Origin: DAOUKH01 sp034420775
Lineage (GTDB): Bacteria > Chloroflexota > Dehalococcoidia > SHYB01
Reading direction: 5' to 3'
NCBI GenBank assembly: GCA_034420775.1
Contig: DAOUKZ010000211.1
Span: 1 to 8,003, forward strand
Length of the DNA stretch: 8,003 bases
In this document: positions 1 to 6,562 of the stretch, piece after piece
Layout of the letters: each line of letters begins with the position of its first letter
Position numbering within the stretch: the stretch's first letter is position 1
The notes under the pieces: model-generated
Told to the model about the DNA's origin: nothing
The model's database searches: none
What the model saw: the letters and a program-made list of their open reading frames with translations, nothing else
Translations under genes and position numbers: made by a program

Positions 1-1109
1 AGGGCTTCGATACATCAGAAGCGGTCACCTATCACTACGGCGCGTTCCCTCCTAAAGCCCTGAACTACAACATCATCGCTTCGCCATTGGCCGAGGCGCG
101 GGCGGCAATCGCCACCTATGAACAGATGTTGAAAGGCTTGCACAACGCCCGCCTGTTCTTGACTCCGCTGGCACGACGCGAGGCGTTGTCCTCGTCTCGC
201 ATGGAAGGCACGATCTCAACGCTTGACGAGCTGTTGGCGTATGAGGCTAGCATCGCTGACGGGAAAGCGTCTGCCCGCGAAGACACACTCGAAGTACATG
301 CTTATCGGATTGCAATGAACAAAGCAGAGGAATTGCTGGATGGCGGCACTGACCTGTCTTCGGATCTCTTGTGCGCTGTCCACGAGCGCCTCCTTAGGTT
401 TACGCGAGGAAGCGGGAAGTCACCCGGCAAGTTCAAGACGAACCAGAATTACCTGGTTTCGGGCAACAAGGTCCGATTTACCCCGATTGCCCCAGACAGA
501 GTGGAGCCAGGCCTTGCAGCCCTTTTCTCGTTTGTCAACGAGAGCGAACACCACCCGCTGATAAAAGCGGCGATAGCCCACTTAGAATTCGAAGCCCTAC
601 ACCCGTTCAATGACGGGAATGGCAGGATTGGGCGTATCCTGATAACGCTCATGCTATGGCGACTCAACCTGCTGTCGAGGCCGTATTTCTACATCAGTGG
701 GTACCTAGAGACAAAGAAGGATGACTATGTCGAGCACATGCGTGCAGTATCTGTTTCGAAGGATTGGACTCCTTGGTGTCTGTTCTTCCTCGAAGCCGTT
801 CGCGCTCAGGCAGAAGCCAACCTAAGCAAAGCAGAGGAGATCAGGGCGCTATATGAAGAGATGAAGGAAGCATTCCGGGTTCGGCTGTCGTCTAAATGGG
901 CAATTGATGCGTTGGACTTCGCTTTTGAGCACCCCGTGTTCTGGAATAGTACCTTTACGAAGGAAAGTGGCGTCCCCGCGCAGACAGCCCACAGCTTTAC
1001 CCGGAAGCTCTTGCGGGCGGGGATACTTGATGCCATTCAATCGCCAGCTGGTCGGCGCCCGGGGCTTTACGCCTTTGAGCCGCTTCTACAGATTCTTCGT
1101 GACCCGTAG
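1..1109 (+). CDS. Fic family protein (AMP-transferase), 5' end outside window
   Basis: Fic enzymes usually transfer AMP from ATP to a hydroxyl side chain of a target protein; the target here is unknown. The frame (codons from base 3) is open to the left edge and already reads the Fic N-terminal signature YHYGAFPP at 30-53, so the TTG at 87 is not the true start; 368 residues are visible. Motifs in order: an SSRMEG sequence at 192-209, matching the class II inhibitory helix (S/T)xxxE(G/N); a flap-like segment with NQNYLVSGNKVRFTP; the complete catalytic motif HPFNDGNGRIGR at 600-635, with its histidine at visible residue 200; and a C-terminal winged-helix-like region from about visible residue 311. 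With all catalytic residues and a built-in inhibitory motif, it looks active and self-restrained, needing no separate antitoxin. Its base composition is lower in GC than the genes to its right, suggesting transfer. The family call is secure; the biological role is not. Confidence 0.93.
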   Translation, partial: GFDTSEAVTYHYGAFPPKALNYNIIASPLAEARAAIATYEQMLKGLHNARLFLTPLARREALSSSRMEGTISTLDELLAYEASIADGKASAREDTLEVHAYRIAMNKAEELLDGGTDLSSDLLCAVHERLLRFTRGSGKSPGKFKTNQNYLVSGNKVRFTPIAPDRVEPGLAALFSFVNESEHHPLIKAAIAHLEFEALHPFNDGNGRIGRILITLMLWRLNLLSRPYFYISGYLETKKDDYVEHMRAVSVSKDWTPWCLFFLEAVRAQAEANLSKAEEIRALYEEMKEAFRVRLSSKWAIDALDFAFEHPVFWNSTFTKESGVPAQTAHSFTRKLLRAGILDAIQSPAGRRPGLYAFEPLLQILRDP

Positions 1110-1225
1110 TACTCGCTCACGCGCTTCCAACAGGATTAGAGGGTTCCTCTTCATGTAGCTTTCTCTGCAACGGTCGGGACGGAGGGAGCGGGTCGTCCAC
1201 AGGGACGTGCTCTATGGCAGGATGG

Positions 1226-1245
1226 ATTCCCGTTGTCGCGGGAAT
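1226..1245. repeat. dRS3-like inverted repeat, ATTCCC-N8-GGGAAT
   Basis: The arms ATTCCCG (1226-1232) and CGGGAAT (1239-1245) are perfectly complementary around a 6-base loop. Counted as six-base arms, the layout is ATTCCC, eight bases, GGGAAT, which is the consensus form of the neisserial dRS3 repeat. Flanking bases (GATGG before, GGCGG after) also resemble the dispersed 'GGATTCCCG...CGGGAATG' repeats I recall from many bacterial genomes. Only one copy is visible here, so dispersed status is inferred. It lies between the low-GC Fic gene and the high-GC operon. Confidence 0.55.
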
Positions 1246-1370
1246 GGCGGTTGCGGAGAGGTTACGCAAGAGTCTACGAGAGGGACTGCAAGTCTCGCAG
1301 GGCGCGAGCTCGCTGGGAATGCGCGGGGCCGCTTCGGTTTCAGTTGGTTGGTCGGCGGTTTTCAGCGGCC

Positions 1371-1386
1371 CTCCCTCAAGGGGGAG
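1371..1386. repeat. Small C/G-rich inverted repeat
   Basis: CTCCC (1371-1375) pairs with GGGAG (1382-1386) around a six-base loop, and the sequence sits about 16 bases before the predicted -35 box. It resembles short CCCTCCC...GGGGGAG intergenic repeats found in several high-GC genomes, but one copy cannot establish that. It could form a modest hairpin. No T-tract follows, so it does not look like an intrinsic terminator. Confidence 0.25.
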
Positions 1387-1401
1387 CGGACCTCCCCGCG
1401 G

Positions 1402-1431
1402 TTGACGACATAAAGAGGCCCATGCTAACCT
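1402..1431 (+). promoter_or_regulatory. Probable sigma-70-type promoter for the UDG-rnj-ftsK-accDA operon
   Basis: TTGACG at 1402-1407 matches the -35 consensus at five of six positions. After an 18-base spacer comes TAACCT at 1426-1431, a weak -10 match preceded by TG one base upstream (1423-1424), an extended -10 feature. Transcription would start near 1438, about 27 bases before the glycosylase ATG. It is the best promoter-like sequence before the four-gene run, and the downstream intergenic gaps are too short for obvious additional promoters. The -10 box is poor, so this is a prediction. Confidence 0.4.
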
Positions 1432-1464
1432 GAAAGATAGAAAAGGTTTCAAACCGTTCTGAAT

Positions 1465-2070
1465 ATGGCCGACTTCCCCTCCCTCGAAGCCCTCTGCTCC
1501 GCCGCGCTTGCTTGCACGTCATGCGGGCTGGCGAAGGGACGCACCCAGGTGGTGCCCGGCGAGGGGAATCCCGCCGCCGACGTCATGTTCATCGGCGAAG
1601 GCCCCGGCTATCACGAGGACCAACAGGGACGCCCCTTCGTGGGCCCCGCCGGGCAGATCCTCGATGAGCTCATCGGCTCGATCGGATTGCAACGCGAGGA
1701 CGTCTACATCGCCAACATGGTGAAGTGCCGCCCGCCGGGCAACCGCGACCCGCTCCCCGAGGAGATCGCCGCCTGCGACCCGTGGCTAACGGGCCAAATC
1801 GAGCATATCGACCCCAAGGTCATCGTGACGTTGGGGCGGCACTCGCTGCAGCGCTTTCTTCCCGGGGCCGCGATCAGCAAGGCCCACGGGCAGCCGCGCC
1901 TTGTAGATGGACGGACCGTCATGCCGGTGCACCATCCCGCGGCGGCCCTCTATCAGCAGTCGCTTCGCGCCACCATAGAGACCGATTTCAAGAAGATACC
2001 GGACCTCCTCGCGCAGACCGCGGAGGTCAAGCCGGCGGAGCCGGAGCCGAAGCAGCTCGGCCTCTTTTAG
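1465..2070 (+). CDS. Family 4 (UDGa-type) uracil-DNA glycosylase with clamp-binding-like tail
   Basis: Removes uracil from DNA, the first step of base-excision repair after cytosine deamination or dUTP incorporation. The 201-residue length is typical of iron-sulfur family 4 enzymes. Cluster cysteines are visible as C17 and C20 (CxxC), C88 (in VKCRPPGNRDP) and C104, consistent with a 4Fe-4S cluster. The active-site motif 1 is GEGPGYHED at 44-52, followed by GRPFVGPAG at 55-63; motif 2 is HHPAAA at 156-161. Family 5 enzymes have a different motif 1, so family 4 fits better. After the fold comes a Pro/Glu-rich linker and the final five residues QLGLF (197-201), close to the bacterial beta-clamp-binding consensus QL(S/D)LF. 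The ATG is the only start available, because an in-frame TAG lies at 1438-1440. No clear Shine-Dalgarno sequence is present: the AAAAGG at 1441-1446 is too far away. First gene of the probable operon. Confidence 0.93.
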   Translation: MADFPSLEALCSAALACTSCGLAKGRTQVVPGEGNPAADVMFIGEGPGYHEDQQGRPFVGPAGQILDELIGSIGLQREDVYIANMVKCRPPGNRDPLPEEIAACDPWLTGQIEHIDPKVIVTLGRHSLQRFLPGAAISKAHGQPRLVDGRTVMPVHHPAAALYQQSLRATIETDFKKIPDLLAQTAEVKPAEPEPKQLGLF

Positions 2071-2071
2071 C

Positions 2072-2097
2072 CCGCCGCGTCGGCGGCGGCGCGGCGG
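2072..2097 (+). promoter_or_regulatory. GC-rich hairpin just upstream of the rnj ribosome binding site
   Basis: CCGCCGCG (2072-2079) and CGCGGCGG (2090-2097) are perfectly complementary, giving an 8-bp all-GC stem with a 10-base loop in the 42-base gap between the glycosylase and RNase J. It begins two bases after the glycosylase stop and ends two bases before the GGGAGG ribosome binding site. With no T-tract it is unlikely to terminate transcription; it might affect mRNA processing or ribosome access. Very high local GC makes chance stems common, so any function is inference. Confidence 0.35.
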
Positions 2098-2099
2098 CC

Positions 2100-2105
2100 G
2101 GGAGG
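2100..2105 (+). promoter_or_regulatory. Ribosome binding site deciding the GTG start of rnj
   Basis: GGGAGG lies seven bases before the GTG at 2113. It supports GTG over the nearby ATG at 2106, which opens a frame that stops after six codons. Confidence 0.7.
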
Positions 2106-2112
2106 ATGCCTT

Positions 2113-3768
2113 GTGAACAAGTCTGATCTTCGCATCGTTCCACTCGGCGGTCTCGGCGAGATCGGCAAGAACGTGCTCGTCGTCGAAAACGCCGACGACA
2201 TGATCATCATCGACGCCGGCGTCATGTTCCCCGGCCTCGACGCCCCCGGCATCGACGTCATCATCCCCGACCTCTCCTACGTGCTCGAACGGCGGGAGAA
2301 GCTGCGGGCGGTCATGGTCACGCACGGCCACGAGGACCATATCGGCGCGATTCCCTACCTCATCGGCGACGTCAACGTTCCGGTCTACGCCTCGACCCTC
2401 GCCGCGGGGCTGGTGAAGGTGAAGCTTCAGGAGCGGCGCCTGCTCAAGAAGGCCTCGGTCAACGAGATCAGCGCGGGCGACCACGTCAAGTTCGGGCACA
2501 TCGACGTCGAGTTCTTCCGCGTCTGCCACAGCATTCCCGACGCGATGGGCCTAGCCGTCCGCACGCCGCGCGGTCTCATCGTCCACACCGGCGATTTCAA
2601 GTTCGACCACACCCCCGCCGACGGGCGCGCCTCCGACTTGGGCAAGCTGGCGAGCCTGGGCGCCGAGGGGGTCGACCTGCTCCTCTCCGACTCCACCTAC
2701 GCCGACACGCCGGGCTACACGCCCTCCGAGAAGATCGTCGGCGAGACCCTCGACCGAGTGGTCGGCGCGGCGGAAGGCCGCGTGATCGTTGCCACCTTCG
2801 CCTCGCTCATCGCCCGCGTGCAGCAGGTCGCCGACGCCGCGGTCAAGCACAACCGCCTGATGGGGTTCGTGGGCCGCAGCATGGTCGACAACTGCGCCAT
2901 GGCGATGGACCTGGGCTATCTGAAGATTCCCCAGGCCGCGCGGGGCCGCGTCGATGAGATCAACAACCTGCCGCCCGAGCGCGCCCTGCTGGTCACCACC
3001 GGCGCCCAGGGAGAGCCGACCTCGGCCCTCGTCCGCATGGCCCGCAACGACCACCGCGACGTGGAGATCCGCCGCGGCGACACGGTGATCATCTCCGCGA
3101 GCCCCATCCCCGGCAATGAGCGGCTGGTCAACGACACGATCAACAACCTGCATCGTCTTGGCGCGACCGTCCTCTACGACCGCATCGAGCAGGTGCACGT
3201 CCATGGCCACGCCGCGCGGGAAGAGCTCAAGACCATGCTCAATCTCACCAAGCCGCGCCACTTCACCCCCATTCACGGCGAGTACCGCCACCTGGTGGCC
3301 CACGCCGGCCTGGCCCAGGCGATGGGCGTGCCCCGGGAGAACATCTTCCTGCTCGAGGACGGCGACGTCGTCGAGTTGGGCAAGAAGGGCGCGAGGCGCG
3401 CGCCGTCGGTCGACGCCGGCCCGATCTACGTCGACGGCCACGGCCGCTGGAGTCCGCACAGTCCGGTGCTGACAGATCGGAAGCGCCTGGCCCGCAACGG
3501 CGTCGTCGTCGCCGTCGTCCCCATCGACGCCAAGACGCGCCGCATGGCCGGCGCCGCCAACCTGTGGTCCTACGGCGTGCTCGACATTGATGAGGCGCCC
3601 GACGTTATCGCCGAGGCCCGCGAGGTCATCGCCGCAGCAATCGACGATGCCGGAGGGTTGCCGACCAAGACCGACGCTGAAGAGGCCGCGCGAGACGCGT
3701 TGCGCCAGTATTTCTCGAAGAGAACGAAGCGTCGGCCCACGATTCTGCCGGTAGCGGTGGAGGCTTAG
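2113..3768 (+). CDS. rnj: Ribonuclease J
   Basis: RNase J is a cytoplasmic metallo-beta-lactamase/beta-CASP ribonuclease with 5'-3' exonuclease and endonuclease activity that matures rRNA and turns over mRNA. At 551 residues it matches the usual family length. The N-terminal lactamase domain has the zinc motif HGHEDH (H71, H73, D75, H76), H139 in CHSIPD and D161 in HTGDFKFD. The beta-CASP region follows from about residue 195 (SDSTYAD), and the domain resumes with HVHGHA (362-367) and PIHGEYRHL (386-394), whose H388 is the last metal ligand position. All expected metal and catalytic residues are present. A C-terminal domain of about 100 residues completes the fold. The GTG start is supported by a GGGAGG ribosome binding site. 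The 3' end carries the ribosome binding site of ftsK, and the two genes abut, so their translation is probably coupled. Confidence 0.97.
   Translation: MNKSDLRIVPLGGLGEIGKNVLVVENADDMIIIDAGVMFPGLDAPGIDVIIPDLSYVLERREKLRAVMVTHGHEDHIGAIPYLIGDVNVPVYASTLAAGLVKVKLQERRLLKKASVNEISAGDHVKFGHIDVEFFRVCHSIPDAMGLAVRTPRGLIVHTGDFKFDHTPADGRASDLGKLASLGAEGVDLLLSDSTYADTPGYTPSEKIVGETLDRVVGAAEGRVIVATFASLIARVQQVADAAVKHNRLMGFVGRSMVDNCAMAMDLGYLKIPQAARGRVDEINNLPPERALLVTTGAQGEPTSALVRMARNDHRDVEIRRGDTVIISASPIPGNERLVNDTINNLHRLGATVLYDRIEQVHVHGHAAREELKTMLNLTKPRHFTPIHGEYRHLVAHAGLAQAMGVPRENIFLLEDGDVVELGKKGARRAPSVDAGPIYVDGHGRWSPHSPVLTDRKRLARNGVVVAVVPIDAKTRRMAGAANLWSYGVLDIDEAPDVIAEAREVIAAAIDDAGGLPTKTDAEEAARDALRQYFSKRTKRRPTILPVAVEA
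3759..3763 (+). promoter_or_regulatory. Ribosome binding site of ftsK inside the end of rnj
   Basis: GGAGG lies within the last codons of rnj, five bases before the ftsK ATG. The rnj stop TAG directly touches that ATG, so terminating ribosomes could restart on ftsK. Confidence 0.65.
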
Positions 3769-6537
3769 ATGGCTACGAAAACCAAAGCCCGTCCGCGGCC
3801 GCCCGTCGGTTCTGCTCCGAGTCCGGGCGCGGCCCTTACGCGCCGGGTCCGAAGCTCGAAGCTCGCCCTGCTCGCCGTCGCCGCGGCGACGGCGGCCATT
3901 GGCGGCGTGGTGGCCTGGCAGTATCAGGCGATCTGGGGAACCGTCGGCTACGGCGCCGCCGCCGCGGTGGCCATGGCCGCCGTCGTGGCGGGTGCCGCCT
4001 TGGCCCGGCCTCAGATGCTGGGCGCTCACTGGTATCGCTTCCTTGGCGCTCTCTGCTTCGGCTTCACCGCCTGGGGCGCATTGGCCTTCTATCTGCCGGA
4101 AACCGGCACGCTGGCCGAGTCCGGCCTCGGCGGCTCGTTCGGCGCCGAGATCATCGGCGAACGAACGGCCATGGGCGTGGTCCGCCTCGTGGGCTTGGGA
4201 ATCATCGGCCTTGCGCTGCTTTCGCCCGCGGCCTCACGCGCCGCGGCAATCTATGCCGCGCGAGGGACGGCCGCCGCCGGCGGGCTCGCCGCGAAGGGCG
4301 CGAGTGCGGTCGGAGCCTCCGCCGCTGCGGCCGCGGAGCGCCGCCGTGAGGGCCGCGCCGCCGCCCCTCCTCCTCCCCCGCCGTCGTGGCGGACGGACGG
4401 TGGAGGTCGGCCCGTTACCGCCGAGGAGATGATGGACCGCAGCAGCCGCCGTCAGGAACCGGCGCGCCCATTCCCGCCGCCCCCGCTCTTCGCCGATGAC
4501 CCCGCCGCGCCGCGCCGCGCCTCGGCCGCCCAACCGTCGCCGGCCCCGTCCTCCTACGTGCCGCCCGCCATGCCGCTCGATGACCATCCGCCCGTCGCGA
4601 TGCCCATCGACGACGACGCGCCGTACGAGCTACCGCATGCTGACTCCCGTACTACGACGGGCGAGCACGTTGCGAGCGAGTATCTTTCCAGCGCCGGCGA
4701 GGAGCCCCCCGACACCAGTCGCGACCGCGACTCCGACCCCTTCATCGCCGATGTGGAAGACCTCCTCGACGAAATGGACGCCCTCGACGACGAAGACGAC
4801 GACCTCGACAACCTCAGTTTCCTCAACGCCGACGAAGAAGACGACGATCTCGACGATTTCGGCGACCTAGACGATGCTGAGGAAGACGAAGAAGAGCCGG
4901 CCGATATGCTGCGGGCCGCCGCCCCCTCGGTTAGCGCGGACGCCTCCTCATACCTGGGCGAGACCGCCGGCGACTGGCGCCTGCCCGCCCTTGAGCTGCT
5001 CGACCACGCCCCCGTCATGGGCCCGTCGGGCATCGACAACGAATCGAAGGCCCGCGCCATAGAAGAGGCCCTCGCCAGCTACAACATCGAGGCCAAGGTC
5101 GTCGAGATCAACCCCGGCCCCGCCGTGACCCAATTCGGCATCGAGCCCGGTTGGGTGCGGCGCTTCAAGGACGTGCGCGTCAAGGACGCCGACGGCAAGC
5201 AGGCCATCGATGAGCAAGGGCGCCCCGTGGTCCGCCGGGAAGAGGTCTCGCGGACGCGCGTCAAGGTCGACGCCATCGCCAACCTGGACAAGGACCTCGC
5301 CCTCGCCCTTGCCGCGCCGAGCATCCGGATCGAAGCGCCGATACCGGGCAAGCCGCTGGTCGGCGTCGAGGTCCCCAACAAGCAGTTTGAGTTCGTGAGC
5401 CTGCGCGGCGTAATCGAGTCGCCGGGCTTCACCAAGATGGGGGCGAAGACCAAGCTCGCCGTGGCCCTGGGCAAGGGCAGCGGCGGCGATCACGAGGTCG
5501 CCGACCTTGCCAAGATGCCCCACATCCTCATCGCCGGCGCGACCGGCAGCGGCAAGAGCGTCAGCATCAACGCCCTGCTCGCCAGCCTGTTGATGCAGGC
5601 GTCCCCCCAAGACCTGCGCATGATCTTGATCGACCCCAAGCGCGTCGAGATGGCGCCCTACGCCAGCCTGCCGCACCTGCTCATGCCGGTGATCCTCGAC
5701 GTCGACAAGGTCGTCTCGGCGCTGCGCTGGGCGATTAACGAGATGGACGAGCGGTACAAGAAGTTCTCGTCGATCGGCGCGCGCAACATCGTGTCCTACA
5801 ACGACAACAAGAAGGTCGTCGATCCGCTCCCCTACATCGTGATCGCCATTGACGAGCTCGCCGACCTCATGATGGCGGCCCCGTACGACGTCGAGCACGC
5901 CCTGACGCGTCTGGCCCAGCTTGGACGCGCCACCGGCATCCACCTCATCGTCGCCACGCAGCGGCCCTCGGTCGATGTGGTCACCGGCCTCATCAAGGCG
6001 AACTTCCCCACCCGCATGAGCTTCGCCGTCTCTTCGGTCACCGACTCCCGCACCATCCTTGACACTGGAGGCGCCGAGAAGCTGCTCGGCAAAGGTGACT
6101 CGCTCTACCTGCCGCAGGACGCGCCGAAGCCGAAGCGGGTGCAGGGCGTCTTCGTCTCCGACCGCGAGCTCGAGCGCATCATCCGCGCTTGGAACAGCCA
6201 GAACACCGGCAGCAAGCCGGCGCACGTGCGGGTCGATGATGGGGATGCCGACGCGCCCTCGCCGCCTCCCGCGGCTCCACCGCCGTCGGCGGGCCCGGGC
6301 CCCGACGCACCGGACGGTCCGCGGCAGGCGAAGCCCCTCGGCCATCCGACGCTCAGCGAGATCATCGCCGAGGACGAGGCCATGGACCCCTTGTACGAAG
6401 AGGCCAAGGCCATCGCCGAGCGGGCCTCCAATGTGTCGCCTTCACTCCTGCAGCGGCGGCTGAGGATTGGCTATAATAAGGCCCGGAGCCTCATTGAAAT
6501 GCTTGAGGAGGAGGGGCTCATCGAACCCGCCGCCTAG
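3769..6537 (+). CDS. ftsK: FtsK/SpoIIIE DNA translocase
   Basis: Septum-anchored hexameric ATPase that pumps chromosomal DNA during cell division and helps resolve chromosome dimers. About four hydrophobic segments (roughly residues 31-50, 57-79, 89-109, 135-152) anchor the N terminus in the membrane, as is usual for the family. A long low-complexity linker follows: a run of six prolines (200-205), Ala/Pro-rich sequence, then an extremely acidic block at 328-376 with 30 Asp/Glu in 49 residues and no Lys/Arg. The motor domain begins near residue 400. Walker A is GATGSGKS (590-597) and Walker B is VIAIDE (691-696), with the family segments ATQRPSVDVVTGLIKANFP and GGAEKLLGKGDSLYLP after it. A Pro-rich spacer near 828-850 leads to a C-terminal gamma winged helix (about 860-922, with QRRLRIGYNKARSLIE) that in the family reads polar DNA sequences. 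All core motifs are intact. The start is set by a GGAGG site five bases upstream. It ends 25 bases before accDA. Confidence 0.97.
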   Translation: MATKTKARPRPPVGSAPSPGAALTRRVRSSKLALLAVAAATAAIGGVVAWQYQAIWGTVGYGAAAAVAMAAVVAGAALARPQMLGAHWYRFLGALCFGFTAWGALAFYLPETGTLAESGLGGSFGAEIIGERTAMGVVRLVGLGIIGLALLSPAASRAAAIYAARGTAAAGGLAAKGASAVGASAAAAAERRREGRAAAPPPPPPSWRTDGGGRPVTAEEMMDRSSRRQEPARPFPPPPLFADDPAAPRRASAAQPSPAPSSYVPPAMPLDDHPPVAMPIDDDAPYELPHADSRTTTGEHVASEYLSSAGEEPPDTSRDRDSDPFIADVEDLLDEMDALDDEDDDLDNLSFLNADEEDDDLDDFGDLDDAEEDEEEPADMLRAAAPSVSADASSYLGETAGDWRLPALELLDHAPVMGPSGIDNESKARAIEEALASYNIEAKVVEINPGPAVTQFGIEPGWVRRFKDVRVKDADGKQAIDEQGRPVVRREEVSRTRVKVDAIANLDKDLALALAAPSIRIEAPIPGKPLVGVEVPNKQFEFVSLRGVIESPGFTKMGAKTKLAVALGKGSGGDHEVADLAKMPHILIAGATGSGKSVSINALLASLLMQASPQDLRMILIDPKRVEMAPYASLPHLLMPVILDVDKVVSALRWAINEMDERYKKFSSIGARNIVSYNDNKKVVDPLPYIVIAIDELADLMMAAPYDVEHALTRLAQLGRATGIHLIVATQRPSVDVVTGLIKANFPTRMSFAVSSVTDSRTILDTGGAEKLLGKGDSLYLPQDAPKPKRVQGVFVSDRELERIIRAWNSQNTGSKPAHVRVDDGDADAPSPPPAAPPPSAGPGPDAPDGPRQAKPLGHPTLSEIIAEDEAMDPLYEEAKAIAERASNVSPSLLQRRLRIGYNKARSLIEMLEEEGLIEPAA

Positions 6538-6555
6538 CCGGCGGGACGCCGGGGG
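6538..6555 (+). promoter_or_regulatory. Hairpin overlapping the accDA ribosome binding site
   Basis: CCGGCG (6538-6543) pairs with CGCCGG (6547-6552) around a three-base loop, starting at the base after the ftsK stop. The only Shine-Dalgarno-like sequence for accDA, GGGGG at 6551-6555, seven bases before the ATG, shares its first two bases with the stem. The hairpin could limit ribosome access, but with such GC-rich sequence a chance stem is quite possible. No T-tract, so not a terminator. Confidence 0.3.
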
Positions 6556-6562
6556 CACGGCA

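Larger units (their letters stand above)
1110..1464. other. Intergenic region between Fic gene and core operon
   Basis: This stretch has no credible gene. The short open frames in it lack homology-like sequence and ribosome binding sites, and they cross the repeats and the promoter. It contains a dRS3-like inverted repeat (1226-1245), a small perfect palindrome GCGAGCTCGC (1304-1313), a C/G-rich inverted repeat (1371-1386), and a probable promoter (1402-1431). A weak 5-bp hairpin AGAGG/CCTCT at 1138-1150 lies shortly after the Fic stop but has no T-tract. No tRNA-like fold was seen. Confidence 0.7.

Noticed and set aside
87..89. TTG as the start of the Fic gene
   Set aside because: The same frame is open to the left edge and encodes the family's YHYGAFPP N-terminal motif upstream of it, so the true start lies outside the window.
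1138..1150. Possible terminator after the Fic gene (AGAGG/CCTCT)
   Set aside because: The stem is only five base pairs, the loop is three bases, and there is no T-tract.
1160..1190. KOPS-like G-rich sequence that FtsK might read
   Set aside because: The G-rich stretch does not match GGGNAGGG, and the polar motif of this lineage is unknown.
1207..1433. Short plus-strand open frames over the dRS3-like repeat
   Set aside because: Three overlapping frames cover the same repeat, with no ribosome binding site or protein-like sequence.
1117..1452. Minus-strand 111-codon open frame in the intergenic region
   Set aside because: It crosses the inverted repeats and the predicted promoter, shows no recognisable domain, and has the Pro/Arg-rich look of chance translation.
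1110..1464. tRNA or other structured RNA at the Fic/operon junction, as an integration site
   Set aside because: No cloverleaf, CCA end or tRNA box-like sequence could be found by eye.
2551..4029. Long minus-strand open frame (492 codons) opposite rnj and the start of ftsK
   Set aside because: It is antisense to genes with clear catalytic motifs; long antisense frames are expected in high-GC DNA, and its sequence is Arg/Gly/His/Val-rich without domains.
4948..6345. Long minus-strand open frame (465 codons) opposite ftsK
   Set aside because: It mirrors the FtsK motor domain and has low-complexity composition, typical of a shadow frame.
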